A DNA stretch of 64,000 nt from Mucilaginibacter auburnensis (GTDB lineage: Bacteria; Bacteroidota; Bacteroidia; Sphingobacteriales; Sphingobacteriaceae), in contig NZ_PGFJ01000001.1 of assembly GCF_002797815.1 (NCBI RefSeq), positions 1,674,001 to 1,738,000 of the forward strand, written 5' to 3'. This document shows positions 27,629-35,182 of this stretch, in pieces. A model generated the notes under the pieces. That model worked only from the letters and a program-made list of their open reading frames with translations. It was not told the origin of the DNA and searched no databases. Within the stretch, counting starts at the first letter, position 1. Each line of letters opens with the position of its first letter. The translations under genes and the position numbers were made by a program.

Positions 27629-28165
27629 ATGAAGAATGAAAATAAATGGATACTTGGACTGGCTGCCGGAGTAGGTGCTGCCGGTTTAGCCTACGCGCTG
27701 TGGCCAAAAAATAAAATACCTAAAGACGCGGTAGTTTACCCGTTTGATAAAAATAAATATATCGGCCTGTGGAACGAAGTGGCCCGTTTGCCTAATGTGA
27801 TCCAAAAAAACTTAAAGGATGTTAACGAGGAGTACAAACTCAATAAGGATGGCTCAATTCAGGTAACAACCCGCGCTTACCACATTGAAAAGAACAAGCC
27901 TGTTGAAGCTACAGGTAAAATGAAATTCAAAGGCTCACAAAAGGTTGCGCGCCTGGAAGTTGCCTACATGCTGCCTATTTATTTAGATTATAATGTAATA
28001 GGCATAGACGAAGATTATAAATACGCCCTTATTGCAGGTAATAGTTTGGATTACCTATGGATACTTTCGCGTGATGGCCAACTGCCTGACAATATTAAGT
28101 CTGCCTTTTTAGAAAAAGCCGCCAAACTTGGATTTAATATTGACAAGTTGCAATGGATGAGTTAA
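27629..28165 (+). CDS. Blc-type lipocalin, membrane-anchored
   Basis: 178-residue lipocalin of the bacterial Blc group, which bind fatty acids or lysophospholipids at the envelope. An N-terminal hydrophobic helix (WILGLAAGVGAAGLAYALW) acts as an uncleaved anchor instead of the usual lipobox. The barrel has the first conserved region KYIGLWNEVARLPN, the second YALIAGNSLDYLWILSRDG, and the final LGFNIDKLQWM helix/strand. It is preceded after 11 bases by the Pro/Glu-rich peptide gene. Confidence 0.92.
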   Translation: MKNENKWILGLAAGVGAAGLAYALWPKNKIPKDAVVYPFDKNKYIGLWNEVARLPNVIQKNLKDVNEEYKLNKDGSIQVTTRAYHIEKNKPVEATGKMKFKGSQKVARLEVAYMLPIYLDYNVIGIDEDYKYALIAGNSLDYLWILSRDGQLPDNIKSAFLEKAAKLGFNIDKLQWMS

Positions 28166-28270
28166 TAAGAAAGGCATAACACTGCTTACTTTTTACCGGC
28201 CCAAGGAATATGAGATATTTATAAGCCGTAAAAAATAATTTAGTTAGTTTTAGGCCCTTTTTATAAACAT

Positions 28271-29644
28271 ATGCTAACGGTAGAGAAAATTGGCGGCACC
28301 TCTATGAGTGCCCTTGAAACAGTTATAAATAACATCATATTATTTAACAGAACCGGCAACGAACTATTTAACCGTGTGTTTGTGGTATCGGCTTTTTCGG
28401 GTGTTACTAACGTTTTGTTGGAGAACAAAAAAACCAAGGCTCCCGGTGTTTATCAAAAACTGGCCAACGGAGAAGATTATAAAACCGAACTTACCGCTGT
28501 TGCCGCTCAGCTTAAAGAGCTTAACAAACAATATGAGTCGCTGGGCTTAGACCTTGCTGCTGCTGATGCAGAGGTTGACCGCCAAATACAAACCGCCCTT
28601 ACTTACCTGGAAGGCGCCGTTACCATGCTGGCTTCGGGATATTTGAATGAAGGTATTTTGCTGGCTTCAAGAGAGATATTGGCTTCTATAGGCGAGAGCC
28701 ATTCGGCTTATGTGCTATCTGCCATCCTTCAACAAAAAGGAATAAACGCTGTGTTGCTTGATCTGGCCGGCTTGACAGATGCGCGTGCCTTAACCATTAG
28801 CGAGCGTATTAAAGATGCCTTTTCAAAAATAGATCTGAGTACTTGCCTGGTTATTGCTACCGGCTACGCAAAAGGTACAGAGGGTATTATGCGTGAATTT
28901 GACCGTGGCTACTCTGAAGTTACCTTCAGTAAAATTGCGGAGATATTGTTGCCTCAGGAGGCTATCATCCATAAAGAATACCACCTTTCAACCGCCGACC
29001 CGGGTTTGGTAGGCCTTGAAAATGTGCGTCCTGTTGGCCATACCAATTATGATATTGCCGACCAGCTTGCCGACGTAGGTATGGAAGCCATTCACCCTAA
29101 GGCTGCTAAACCTTTGGAGATGGCGGGTATACACCTCCGCATAAAAAACACTTTTGAGCCGGAACACCCAGGTACCTTGATCACTAAAGATTATGTATCT
29201 AACATAAAAAGGGTAGAGGTGATAACCGGTACTGATAAACAATTACTTGTTGATATTTACGACCCATTAATGACCGGCAACGTAGGTAGCGACCTTAAAA
29301 TAATGAAGGCCTTTTATAACCATGGCATTAGCTATACTTATAAAGTTACCAGCGCTAACAGCATCAGCATTATTATTTGGGAGGCCGACCTTAAACAGGA
29401 ATTGATAGACGAACTGCAAGCTAACTTTGAGCGCGTAACTACTGAGCCTGTTGCTATGGTATGTTTAATTGGCAGCAATATGGATCAGCCGGGTTTGTTG
29501 GCCAAGAGTGCCGCTGCATTGGCTAAGGCCGATATTAACATATTAAGCGCGGGAGTTGCAAAGGGCAAGGTTAACATACAGTTTGTGGTAGCTAAAGAAC
29601 AGTTTAAACCGGCCATTATTGCACTTAACCGCGAGGTTGGATAA
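28271..29644 (+). CDS. Aspartate kinase
   Basis: 457 residues; phosphorylates L-aspartate, the first step to Lys, Thr, Met and Ile. The kinase domain (1 to about 290) has the opening VEKIGGTSMSALE in place of the usual KFGGTS, VVSAFSGVTN, and substrate-binding FDRGYSEVTFSKIAEIL. Two ACT domains follow (about 310-457; LLVDIYDPLMTG and CLIGSNMDQPGLLAKSAAAL), giving likely feedback control. It is monofunctional: no homoserine dehydrogenase domain. The KIGGTSMS opening resembles the aspartokinase subgroup known from ectoine clusters (Ask_Ect), but no ect gene is nearby. Confidence 0.93.
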   Translation: MLTVEKIGGTSMSALETVINNIILFNRTGNELFNRVFVVSAFSGVTNVLLENKKTKAPGVYQKLANGEDYKTELTAVAAQLKELNKQYESLGLDLAAADAEVDRQIQTALTYLEGAVTMLASGYLNEGILLASREILASIGESHSAYVLSAILQQKGINAVLLDLAGLTDARALTISERIKDAFSKIDLSTCLVIATGYAKGTEGIMREFDRGYSEVTFSKIAEILLPQEAIIHKEYHLSTADPGLVGLENVRPVGHTNYDIADQLADVGMEAIHPKAAKPLEMAGIHLRIKNTFEPEHPGTLITKDYVSNIKRVEVITGTDKQLLVDIYDPLMTGNVGSDLKIMKAFYNHGISYTYKVTSANSISIIIWEADLKQELIDELQANFERVTTEPVAMVCLIGSNMDQPGLLAKSAAALAKADINILSAGVAKGKVNIQFVVAKEQFKPAIIALNREVG

Positions 29645-29790
29645 AACCTGTTTGTTTGCCGTTGTAAGTAAGCTTTTCTAACCTGAAAACCGAAAACGAA
29701 ATAGTATTTTATGGGTGTTTTTTTCATTAACTTAAGTTAACTAATTGGGGATAAATGGTATTATTGCCGACCGATAATACACTTAAGTTG

Positions 29791-31197
29791 ATGAAGAATT
29801 TTTTGGACGATGATTTTCTGTTAAGCACCAAAACGGCGCAAAAACTTTACCACGAGTATGCTGCAGATAAACCCATTATAGATTATCATTGTCATTTACC
29901 TCCTGATGAAATTGCTGTCGATAAGCAGTTTGCTAACCTAACCCAGATATGGCTGAAAGGCGACCATTATAAATGGCGTGCCATGCGTGCCAATGGCGTT
30001 AACGAAGCCTATATAACCGGAAATAAAAGCGATAGGGAAAAGTTTGAAGCATGGGCCGCTACTGTGCCCTACGCCCTGCGTAACCCGCTTTACCACTGGA
30101 CCCATCTTGAATTACAACGTTACTTCGGAATAAAAGATATTCTTTCACCGGCTACTGCGGGGAGGATATATGATGAGTGTACTGAAAAGCTGCAATCGCC
30201 TGAATATAGTGTGCGTAGTCTGCTTAAAAAATGCAAGGTGGAAGTAGTGGGTACTACTGATGATCCGTTGGATAACCTGGCCGACCATATTAAAATAAAA
30301 CAGGATGGCTTTGATGTAAAGGTATTGCCGTCTTTCCGTCCGGATAAGGCTATGAATGCTGATAATGTTGCCGTGCTGAATGAATACATTGATAAGTTGG
30401 AGCAGGTGGCTAATGTTACCATAACCAATCTGGATGAGTACTTGTCGGCTTTAAAAGGTCGTCATGATTATTTTGCGGCTAATGGGGGTAAACTGTCTGA
30501 CCATGGTTTGGATTACGTTTATGCTGCCGATTATACGGAAGCTGAGATAACCAACATCTTCAAAAAAATAAGAAACAGAAGCGAAATTACTGCCGAAGAA
30601 AACCTCAAGTTTAAATCGGCTCTGTTGTATGAGTTTGCCCTTTGGGATCATGAAAAAAACTGGGTACAACAGTACCACGTAGGTGCTTTGCGCAATAACA
30701 ATACCCGTGCGCTGGCTACTTTAGGGCCCGATACCGGTTGGGATTCTATTGGCGATTTTACCCACGGTAAAAGCCTTTCCAGGTTTCTGGATAAATTAGA
30801 TACCGATAACCGTTTGGCTAAAACCATTCTTTACAACAACAATCCCGTAAATAATGATGTGTTTGCCTCTATGGCCGGTAACTTTAATGATGGTTCTGTA
30901 GCCGGTAAAGTACAGTTTGGTTCGGCATGGTGGTTTATGGATCAAAAGGAAGGCATGATCAACCAGCTCAACTCATTATCCAACATTGGTTTGCTGAGCC
31001 GCCTGGTAGGTATGCTAACGGATTCGCGCAGCTTTATGTCTTTCCCAAGGCACGAGTACTTCCGCAGAATATTATGCAACCTGTTAGGTAATGATATTGA
31101 AAATGGCGAATTGCCTAATGACATTGCCTGGACCGGTAAAATAGTGGAGGATATATGCTACAATAATGCTCGTGAGTACTTCGGGTTTTACGAGTAG
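29791..31197 (+). CDS. uxaC: Uronate isomerase (glucuronate/galacturonate isomerase)
   Basis: Isomerises D-glucuronate to fructuronate and galacturonate to tagaturonate in hexuronate catabolism. The protein has the metal-binding opening PIIDYHCHLPPDEIA, the core KWRAMRANGV, TTDDPLDNLADH, and the C-terminal WWFMDQKEGMINQLNSLSN and MLTDSRSF. The family start is at MKNFLDDDFLLST, the ATG at 29791; an in-frame ATG at 29755 would add 12 residues. No other hexuronate gene adjoins it, but the KDPG aldolase gene at 51.9 kb could act further down the same pathway. Confidence 0.95.
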   Translation: MKNFLDDDFLLSTKTAQKLYHEYAADKPIIDYHCHLPPDEIAVDKQFANLTQIWLKGDHYKWRAMRANGVNEAYITGNKSDREKFEAWAATVPYALRNPLYHWTHLELQRYFGIKDILSPATAGRIYDECTEKLQSPEYSVRSLLKKCKVEVVGTTDDPLDNLADHIKIKQDGFDVKVLPSFRPDKAMNADNVAVLNEYIDKLEQVANVTITNLDEYLSALKGRHDYFAANGGKLSDHGLDYVYAADYTEAEITNIFKKIRNRSEITAEENLKFKSALLYEFALWDHEKNWVQQYHVGALRNNNTRALATLGPDTGWDSIGDFTHGKSLSRFLDKLDTDNRLAKTILYNNNPVNNDVFASMAGNFNDGSVAGKVQFGSAWWFMDQKEGMINQLNSLSNIGLLSRLVGMLTDSRSFMSFPRHEYFRRILCNLLGNDIENGELPNDIAWTGKIVEDICYNNAREYFGFYE

Positions 31198-31291
31198 TTG
31201 AGGCGTAATTATACATACTCATAAAGAAAATTACCCCTTGTAAATGCTTTGGCGGGCTATTTGTTATAGTTATGCTAAACCATTTACTGTT

Positions 31292-31825
31292 ATGAATAGC
31301 ATTAATCAACAACAACCCGAAGACAACCACAAAGACCTAAACGGCCCTGAAGCCGTAAGTAAGATAAAAGAGCTGGCCGACAAGAGTACCTGCTTTTTTT
31401 GCAGCAATATTAAAACGGGCATTCCTTTTTCTACCCGCCCTATGCAGGTGCAGCAGATAGATGAGCAGGGTAACTTTTACTTCCTGTTTGCTAATGATAG
31501 CCATACTTACCAGGAAATACAGGCCGATCCATTTGTACACATGCTGTTTAAAGGTTCTGAACATTCAGACTTCCTGAACATTTACGGCATTGCCGAAGCC
31601 AGTCGTGATGAAGCCAAAATTGACGAATTATGGGACCCGCTGATGAAAACATGGTTCACCGAAGGTAAAGACGACCCACGCATTGCCGTACTAAAAGTTG
31701 AACCAAGCGAAGGTTACTATTGGGATAACAAACACGGTAACGCCGTTGCCTTTGTTAAAATGGTAGTAGGTGCAGCCATTGGCAAAACACTGGATGACTC
31801 GGTAGAGGGAAAAGTGGAGGTGTAG
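31292..31825 (+). CDS. General stress protein 26-like, PNPOx-type flavin-binding protein
   Basis: 177 residues from the ATG at 31292 (MNSINQQQPED); the upstream in-frame ATG at 31244 would add an unlikely hydrophobic start. The split-barrel domain has ELADKSTCFFCSNIKTGIPF, STRPMQVQQIDEQGNFYFLF and the later WDPLMKTWFTEGKDDPRIAVLKV, which is the pyridoxamine 5'-phosphate oxidase-like 'general stress protein 26' group that binds FMN or FAD. True PNPOx substrate residues are absent. Its stop is followed directly by the first long palindromic repeat. Confidence 0.88.
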   Translation: MNSINQQQPEDNHKDLNGPEAVSKIKELADKSTCFFCSNIKTGIPFSTRPMQVQQIDEQGNFYFLFANDSHTYQEIQADPFVHMLFKGSEHSDFLNIYGIAEASRDEAKIDELWDPLMKTWFTEGKDDPRIAVLKVEPSEGYYWDNKHGNAVAFVKMVVGAAIGKTLDDSVEGKVEV

Positions 31826-31830
31826 GTTTT

Positions 31831-31984
31831 TAGAAGCAGGAGTTAAGAGCCAAGAATTAAGACGCAATTGATCACCCTCCACCGTCATTGCGAGGTACGA
31901 TGCAATCCCCTATAGACAGGTAGCCCGCTGTTAATCTGTTGGACAGCCTATCCTTCAGAGATTGCATCGTACCTCGCAATGACG
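31831..31984. repeat. Palindromic intergenic repeat, copy 1
   Basis: Perfect 25-bp inverted arms at 31883-31907 and 31960-31984 (outer sequence CGTCATTGCGAG) enclose a 52-base core with TATAGACAGG and GGACAGCCTA. A leader at about 31831-31880 (AGAAGCAGGAGTTAAGAG...) is shared with copy 2. Probably a non-autonomous, MITE/REP-like dispersed repeat; similar CGTCATTGCGAG palindromes are common in Bacteroidetes. Confidence 0.85.
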
Positions 31985-32023
31985 GTTTTTTTTGTCTGTC
32001 TGTTTTGTTGGAGGAACTGGAAT

Positions 32024-32107
32024 AATGCCCAATGCCCAATGCCCAATGCCCAATGACCAATGACTAATAACCATCGACCATTGACTATTGACAATGGACT
32101 ATCGCCT
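32024..32107. repeat. Heptanucleotide tandem array, left of the DUF6371 gene
   Basis: Twelve consecutive 7-base units: AATGCCC four times, then AATGACC, AATGACT, AATAACC and five further degenerate units. The array runs straight into the stop codon of the DUF6371 gene at 32106-32108. An inverted version lies at the start of the same gene. Confidence 0.8.
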
Positions 32108-33032
32108 AAGCCCCCACCAGCCAATCTCCCAAGTCCCAACCTTCATCATGCTGTTGCGGGGTGGCGTTTCGCTCCAACATATCATCAACCTTAAAAATAG
32201 TACCGGGTAAAAGCAGCTGGAGGTTATGGGCTTTTTGCTGCCATACATCATAAGCCTTTACATCAGGATAGAGCATTACCCTGCGGCCTTTTAATAGTTG
32301 GCATTGTGCAGCATTGAGGTTATGCAACCCACCAGTAGCCAGCCACAGGTATTGCGGTAAATGCAGGGCAGCTAATAGCGCTGTTTTTTCGCTCTCAACA
32401 ATGGCTATGGGCTTATTGGGGTGTTGATCTATCAAATGCAAACCAAACAGGCACTGACTTAAGTAATAGCCTGCATACAGTTTTTTATGCATCCAATGTA
32501 TGTGATTGTAGGGCTGTTTAACGCGCTTGCCGGTTTGGGCATTGTAGAGCATTATTTTACCAGTTCGAGCACGTTGCTGCTCATCTATCTGCCAAAAAAC
32601 GGTTGCACCGGGCCAATGGTTGGTGGTGCCAACGCGGTAGGCTTTCAATACATCTGCCACATCATCAGCATTAAAAAAACTATTGAGCCATTGCACAAGG
32701 TTGTTTTGCCCATAGTTGTTAAGGGTGGCCAAAACATCCTGCGTGGCTATGGTTGATGGGTTGATGTTAGGCAGAGTAACCAATGGGTCAACCGGATGAT
32801 GCTCATTGCAAACGCCCGCTTCGGGGTGGTTGGTAAAGTACTGTTTTGGCGTGTAGTGGTAGCCGCAGTTGTTTTCGCGGCTGCAACGCCCTACCATGTG
32901 TGCCAGTTGTTGCCCGCTTTGCGTATCAATATAACGCGTAAAGCTGCGTGGCGTGCTGCATTGCGGGCAAGCGTACCTGCTTGCAGGTGTTTTATAGGGT
33001 TGTAATTGGTAACGGTGTATGTTGGTTGTCAT
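32106..33032 (-). CDS. DUF6371-type protein: zinc ribbon + Toprim-like domain
   Basis: 308 residues from the ATG at 33030-33032 (MTTNIHRYQLQ); an upstream in-frame ATG at 33074 would translate the heptamer array and is less likely. A CHC2-like zinc ribbon uses Cys22, Cys25, Cys50 and Cys56 (CPQC, CSRENNC). The C-terminal half is Toprim-like: AIVESEKTALLAAL with Glu213, ATGGLHN, and LYPDVKAYDVW with Asp257 and Asp262. The layout is that of a minimal DnaG-type primase/Toprim protein lacking the RNA polymerase core. It is paired with a RepA-like ATPase upstream on the same strand. A DNA replication or mobile-element role is inferred. Confidence 0.75.
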   Translation of the reverse strand: MTTNIHRYQLQPYKTPASRYACPQCSTPRSFTRYIDTQSGQQLAHMVGRCSRENNCGYHYTPKQYFTNHPEAGVCNEHHPVDPLVTLPNINPSTIATQDVLATLNNYGQNNLVQWLNSFFNADDVADVLKAYRVGTTNHWPGATVFWQIDEQQRARTGKIMLYNAQTGKRVKQPYNHIHWMHKKLYAGYYLSQCLFGLHLIDQHPNKPIAIVESEKTALLAALHLPQYLWLATGGLHNLNAAQCQLLKGRRVMLYPDVKAYDVWQQKAHNLQLLLPGTIFKVDDMLERNATPQQHDEGWDLGDWLVGA

Positions 33033-33034
33033 GT

Positions 33035-33089
33035 GGTTATTGGTCATTAGGCATTGGTCATTGGCATTAGGCATTGGTCATTAGGCATT
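33035..33089. repeat. Heptanucleotide tandem array at the DUF6371 gene start
   Basis: Units GGTTATT, GGTCATT, AGGCATT, GGTCATT, GGCATT, AGGCATT, GGTCATT and AGGCATT, one of them a 6-mer. These are the reverse complement of the AATGACC/AATGCCT type units beyond the gene's 3' end. On the minus strand the array lies immediately upstream of the preferred ATG and is open in frame with it. Confidence 0.8.
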
Positions 33090-33123
33090 GGAGGTTTTAC
33101 CGCAATGAAAGTGGTAGGAGAAG

Positions 33124-33187
33124 TGTCTCGTCTGTCTCGGCTTGTCTCACTTTTTAAAACCGAGACACTTCGAGACAAACCGAGACA
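33124..33187. repeat. Phased TGTCTCG/CGAGACA cluster 1
   Basis: Three TGTCTC(G/A) 7-mers start at 33124, 33133 and 33143, and three inverted CGAGACA copies start at 33161, 33171 and 33181. Spacing is 9-10 bp within each half, about one helical turn. The two halves can also pair as a long imperfect hairpin. Confidence 0.85.
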
Positions 33188-33683
33188 GTGGCGATGTTTA
33201 TATTTCTGAAAAGCGCACAGGCAACAGGGAAATCGCTTATAAAAATTTTGGCCTTCGCAGTTTTGTGCTAAAGCCTTTTTTTATTTCAATTTCTCCGTTG
33301 GCTAAAGCCAACGGCAACTAAAAGCGGCTTTTTAAGTTCATTGCCGTCCCCTTTAGGGGGCGGACTATCGAAAACAGACACGTGGCTTTAGCCAAATTAT
33401 CAAAAAGTTAAAAGCGATTGACCTGGCACAGACAATAACTATATATTACTTTATTTATATTTTGATATGATAAGAGATGGGTGTATTTACATCACCATTA
33501 ATAAAAATGCACACCGTTATATATATGGGTGTTACATTTAAATACTATTAAGCGTAGCGGAACACAAAACAAGGCTTATGCTACAAGTTTTATTGCTAAG
33601 TGTAATTATAAAAAGTTAGTGTATTAGTGTTTTGCTTATCGCTTCAAAGATTGCCTGGTGCCTTACAGTAACGTTGGGGAGCG

Positions 33684-33737
33684 TGTCTCGAAGTGTCTCG
33701 GTTTTGCAAGTAAAGACAGTTCGAGACAGCCGAGACA
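33684..33737. repeat. Phased TGTCTCG/CGAGACA cluster 2
   Basis: TGTCTCG starts at 33684 and 33694; CGAGACA at 33722 and 33731, with a partial AAGACA near 33713. Read as reverse complement, the cluster lines up with cluster 1, including the shared AAAACCGAGACACTTCGAGA segment, so the two clusters are inverted copies about 500 bp apart. It ends 4 bases before the ATPase stop codon. Confidence 0.85.
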
Positions 33738-33741
33738 GTAA

Positions 33742-34809
33742 TCAGGCTTTTAGTGTACGCTCTACTTTACCTCGAGATATTTCCAACAATGCCGCAATTT
33801 CGCGAATAGACTTGCCTTGCTCATGCAACTCATTAACTTTGGTTTTTAGGTACTCTTTATCTTCCGGCGATCGTTCCTTCAAATGTTCCCACTCACGGCT
33901 GTAGCCAACAAAATCAAACTGTAAAAAACATTGGGGTTTGGTAATTTGGAAAAGGCATACATTATCCTCGCCATAAATTTCTTCGGTATTGCGTTGTTTT
34001 ATTTGTTTAAGGTAGCGCAGGCTGCGGTCTTTCTGGCTCTCGCCAATGCTAAAGGCGCTATCGCAAAAGTTCATCAGCATTTTACTGCCTTGCAAATCAT
34101 TACGTGTTATGGGGCGTGAGGGGTCTCGTTTAGGCGTATGGGCCAATACCAGTATACTTAAATTATACTTGCTTTTCATTTGCTTTAAGTGCTTCATCAG
34201 CGGTAAAGCATCTTTGGCCTTTTCGGTCTCGTTACTTAAATAAGTAATATTATCAATTATAAGTATATGCGCCTGAGTGTCTTCTACTGCTTTTTGTAGT
34301 GATAGGTAAAGGTAATCTTCAAAACTTAAGTTGCCTGTTGGCGATGCGTTGTCGTGGTCAATTTCGGCCCTTACAAACAAAGGCGACCATTGGTGGCGTA
34401 AACCCTCTGTGTTTTGGTAGCGGTGCTGAAACTGTTTTTTACTCAGCTCAAAATCAAAATAAACAACTGCTTGCGCAGGCGTTTGTAAGGTAAGCGGCGC
34501 AATGCTTTTGCCATGACTAATACTATTGCCAATTTGAACGGCAAGTATTGATTTGCCCAAATTGGTATCAGCAAACAGGATGCAGAGTTCGCCCTCGTGC
34601 CAAAACTCGCCAAAAAGCATACGGCTTTCGGGTTCGGTAAGGGCATCGTCCATCCAGTCGTCAGCACTGCGCAGCACAAATAAGCCGGCGTTTTGAGGTT
34701 GGTTTTTTTCATTCATTAACAGAAGTGCCTGTTCTTCCGCATACGCCAGAATTTGCGCTTTGGTGATGCCCGTTGCGGGCTGCGGGTGTGGTTGGTTAGA
34801 ATTTAACAT
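33742..34809 (-). CDS. RepA-like AAA_25 ATPase with C-terminal HTH
   Basis: 355 residues. The RecA-like ATPase core has a P-loop ADTNLGKS (Lys86; Ala where the first Gly of GxxxxGK is usual) and a Walker B strand HILIIDNITYL (Asp186), followed by LSILVLAHTPKRDPSRPITRNDLQGS, the DnaB/RepA-type motif region. The last 30 residues (SIREIAALLEISRGKVERTL) form a resolvase-like helix-turn-helix. The family includes hexameric replicative helicases of plasmids and mobile elements. It lies upstream of the DUF6371 gene on the same strand, with 700 bases of repeats between. Confidence 0.82.
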   Translation of the reverse strand: MLNSNQPHPQPATGITKAQILAYAEEQALLLMNEKNQPQNAGLFVLRSADDWMDDALTEPESRMLFGEFWHEGELCILFADTNLGKSILAVQIGNSISHGKSIAPLTLQTPAQAVVYFDFELSKKQFQHRYQNTEGLRHQWSPLFVRAEIDHDNASPTGNLSFEDYLYLSLQKAVEDTQAHILIIDNITYLSNETEKAKDALPLMKHLKQMKSKYNLSILVLAHTPKRDPSRPITRNDLQGSKMLMNFCDSAFSIGESQKDRSLRYLKQIKQRNTEEIYGEDNVCLFQITKPQCFLQFDFVGYSREWEHLKERSPEDKEYLKTKVNELHEQGKSIREIAALLEISRGKVERTLKA

Positions 34810-34979
34810 GTATAAAAATTAAAATATGTGGCTTGCAGCAGGGCCAAACAGGCAAAGAGTTATGCCTTATAAGATGAGTTTGCGGCCCTATGGCCCCAAA
34901 GTTACAGTGCTTATTTTAATAAAGTGGTGACACAAGTGTGTCAGTAGATTATTTTTTAGAAGTAGGAGTTAAGACGCAG
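34810..34979. other. Upstream region of the RepA-like ATPase gene
   Basis: No gene. On the minus strand TAACTTTG (34897-34904) is an exact TAnnTTTG -7 box about 90 bases before the ATG. A perfect 16-bp dyad, TGACACA-AG-TGTGTCA (34928-34943), lies just upstream of that box, where an operator would act. The second palindromic repeat begins after it. Confidence 0.5.
34928..34943. promoter_or_regulatory. Perfect dyad upstream of the RepA-like ATPase gene
   Basis: TGACACAAGTGTGTCA: two 7-bp arms with a 2-base centre, 24 bases upstream of a TAnnTTTG box on the minus strand. A regulator-binding site, perhaps for the ATPase's own HTH, is a reasonable guess. Confidence 0.45.
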
Positions 34980-35180
34980 GAGTTAAGAAGTAAGAGTTAA
35001 GAACCAAGAATTAAGACGCAATTGATCACCCACACCGTCATTGCGAGATACGAAGCAATCGCCTATAGACAGGTGGTCCGCTGTTAATCTGTTGGACAGC
35101 CTATCGCTTCAGAGATTGCTTCGTACCTCGCAATGACGCTCTGAGAAAGCTCTTAACTCCTGCTTCTTAATTCTTGTCTC
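34980..35180. repeat. Palindromic intergenic repeat, copy 2
   Basis: Inverted 25-bp arms at 35036-35060 and 35114-35138 (one mismatch) enclose the same core as copy 1 (TATAGACAGG, GGACAGCCTA). The left leader AGTTAAGAA...AATTAAGACGCA is shared with copy 1. Here the outer leader is itself partly inverted on the right (35150-35178, CTCTTAACTCCTGCTTCTTA), making a larger palindrome. It lies 3153 bases from copy 1 in the same orientation and ends a few bases before the pyrF stop. Confidence 0.85.
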
Positions 35181-35182
35181 TC

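Larger units (their letters stand above)
33090..33741. other. 650-bp non-coding spacer with repeats
   Basis: No convincing gene. It contains two clusters of 7-mer repeats (33124-33187 and 33684-33737, listed separately), a perfect 9-bp-arm hairpin around GGCTAAAGCC (about 33291-33312) with partial copies of the same GGCTAAAGCC/TGGCTTTAGCCA motif near 33269 and 33381, and a GTCCCC/GGGGGC hairpin near 33345-33365. Such elements are typical dispersed intergenic repeats. Between about 33420 and 33660 it is AT-rich without clear structure. Confidence 0.6.

Noticed and set aside
27406..27707. Two minus-strand open frames covering the Pro/Glu-rich gene
   Set aside because: They overlap both that gene and the lipocalin start, have Arg/Leu-rich unnatural composition and no upstream signals; they are the complement of CCG/GAA-rich codons.
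31872..32139. Minus-strand open frames over the repeat region at 32 kb (repeating GHWALGIGH-like peptides)
   Set aside because: They are translations of the heptanucleotide array and the palindromic repeat, not genes.
32024..33089. CRISPR-like look of the short repeats
   Set aside because: Units are only 7 bases with no unique spacers and no cas gene in the window.
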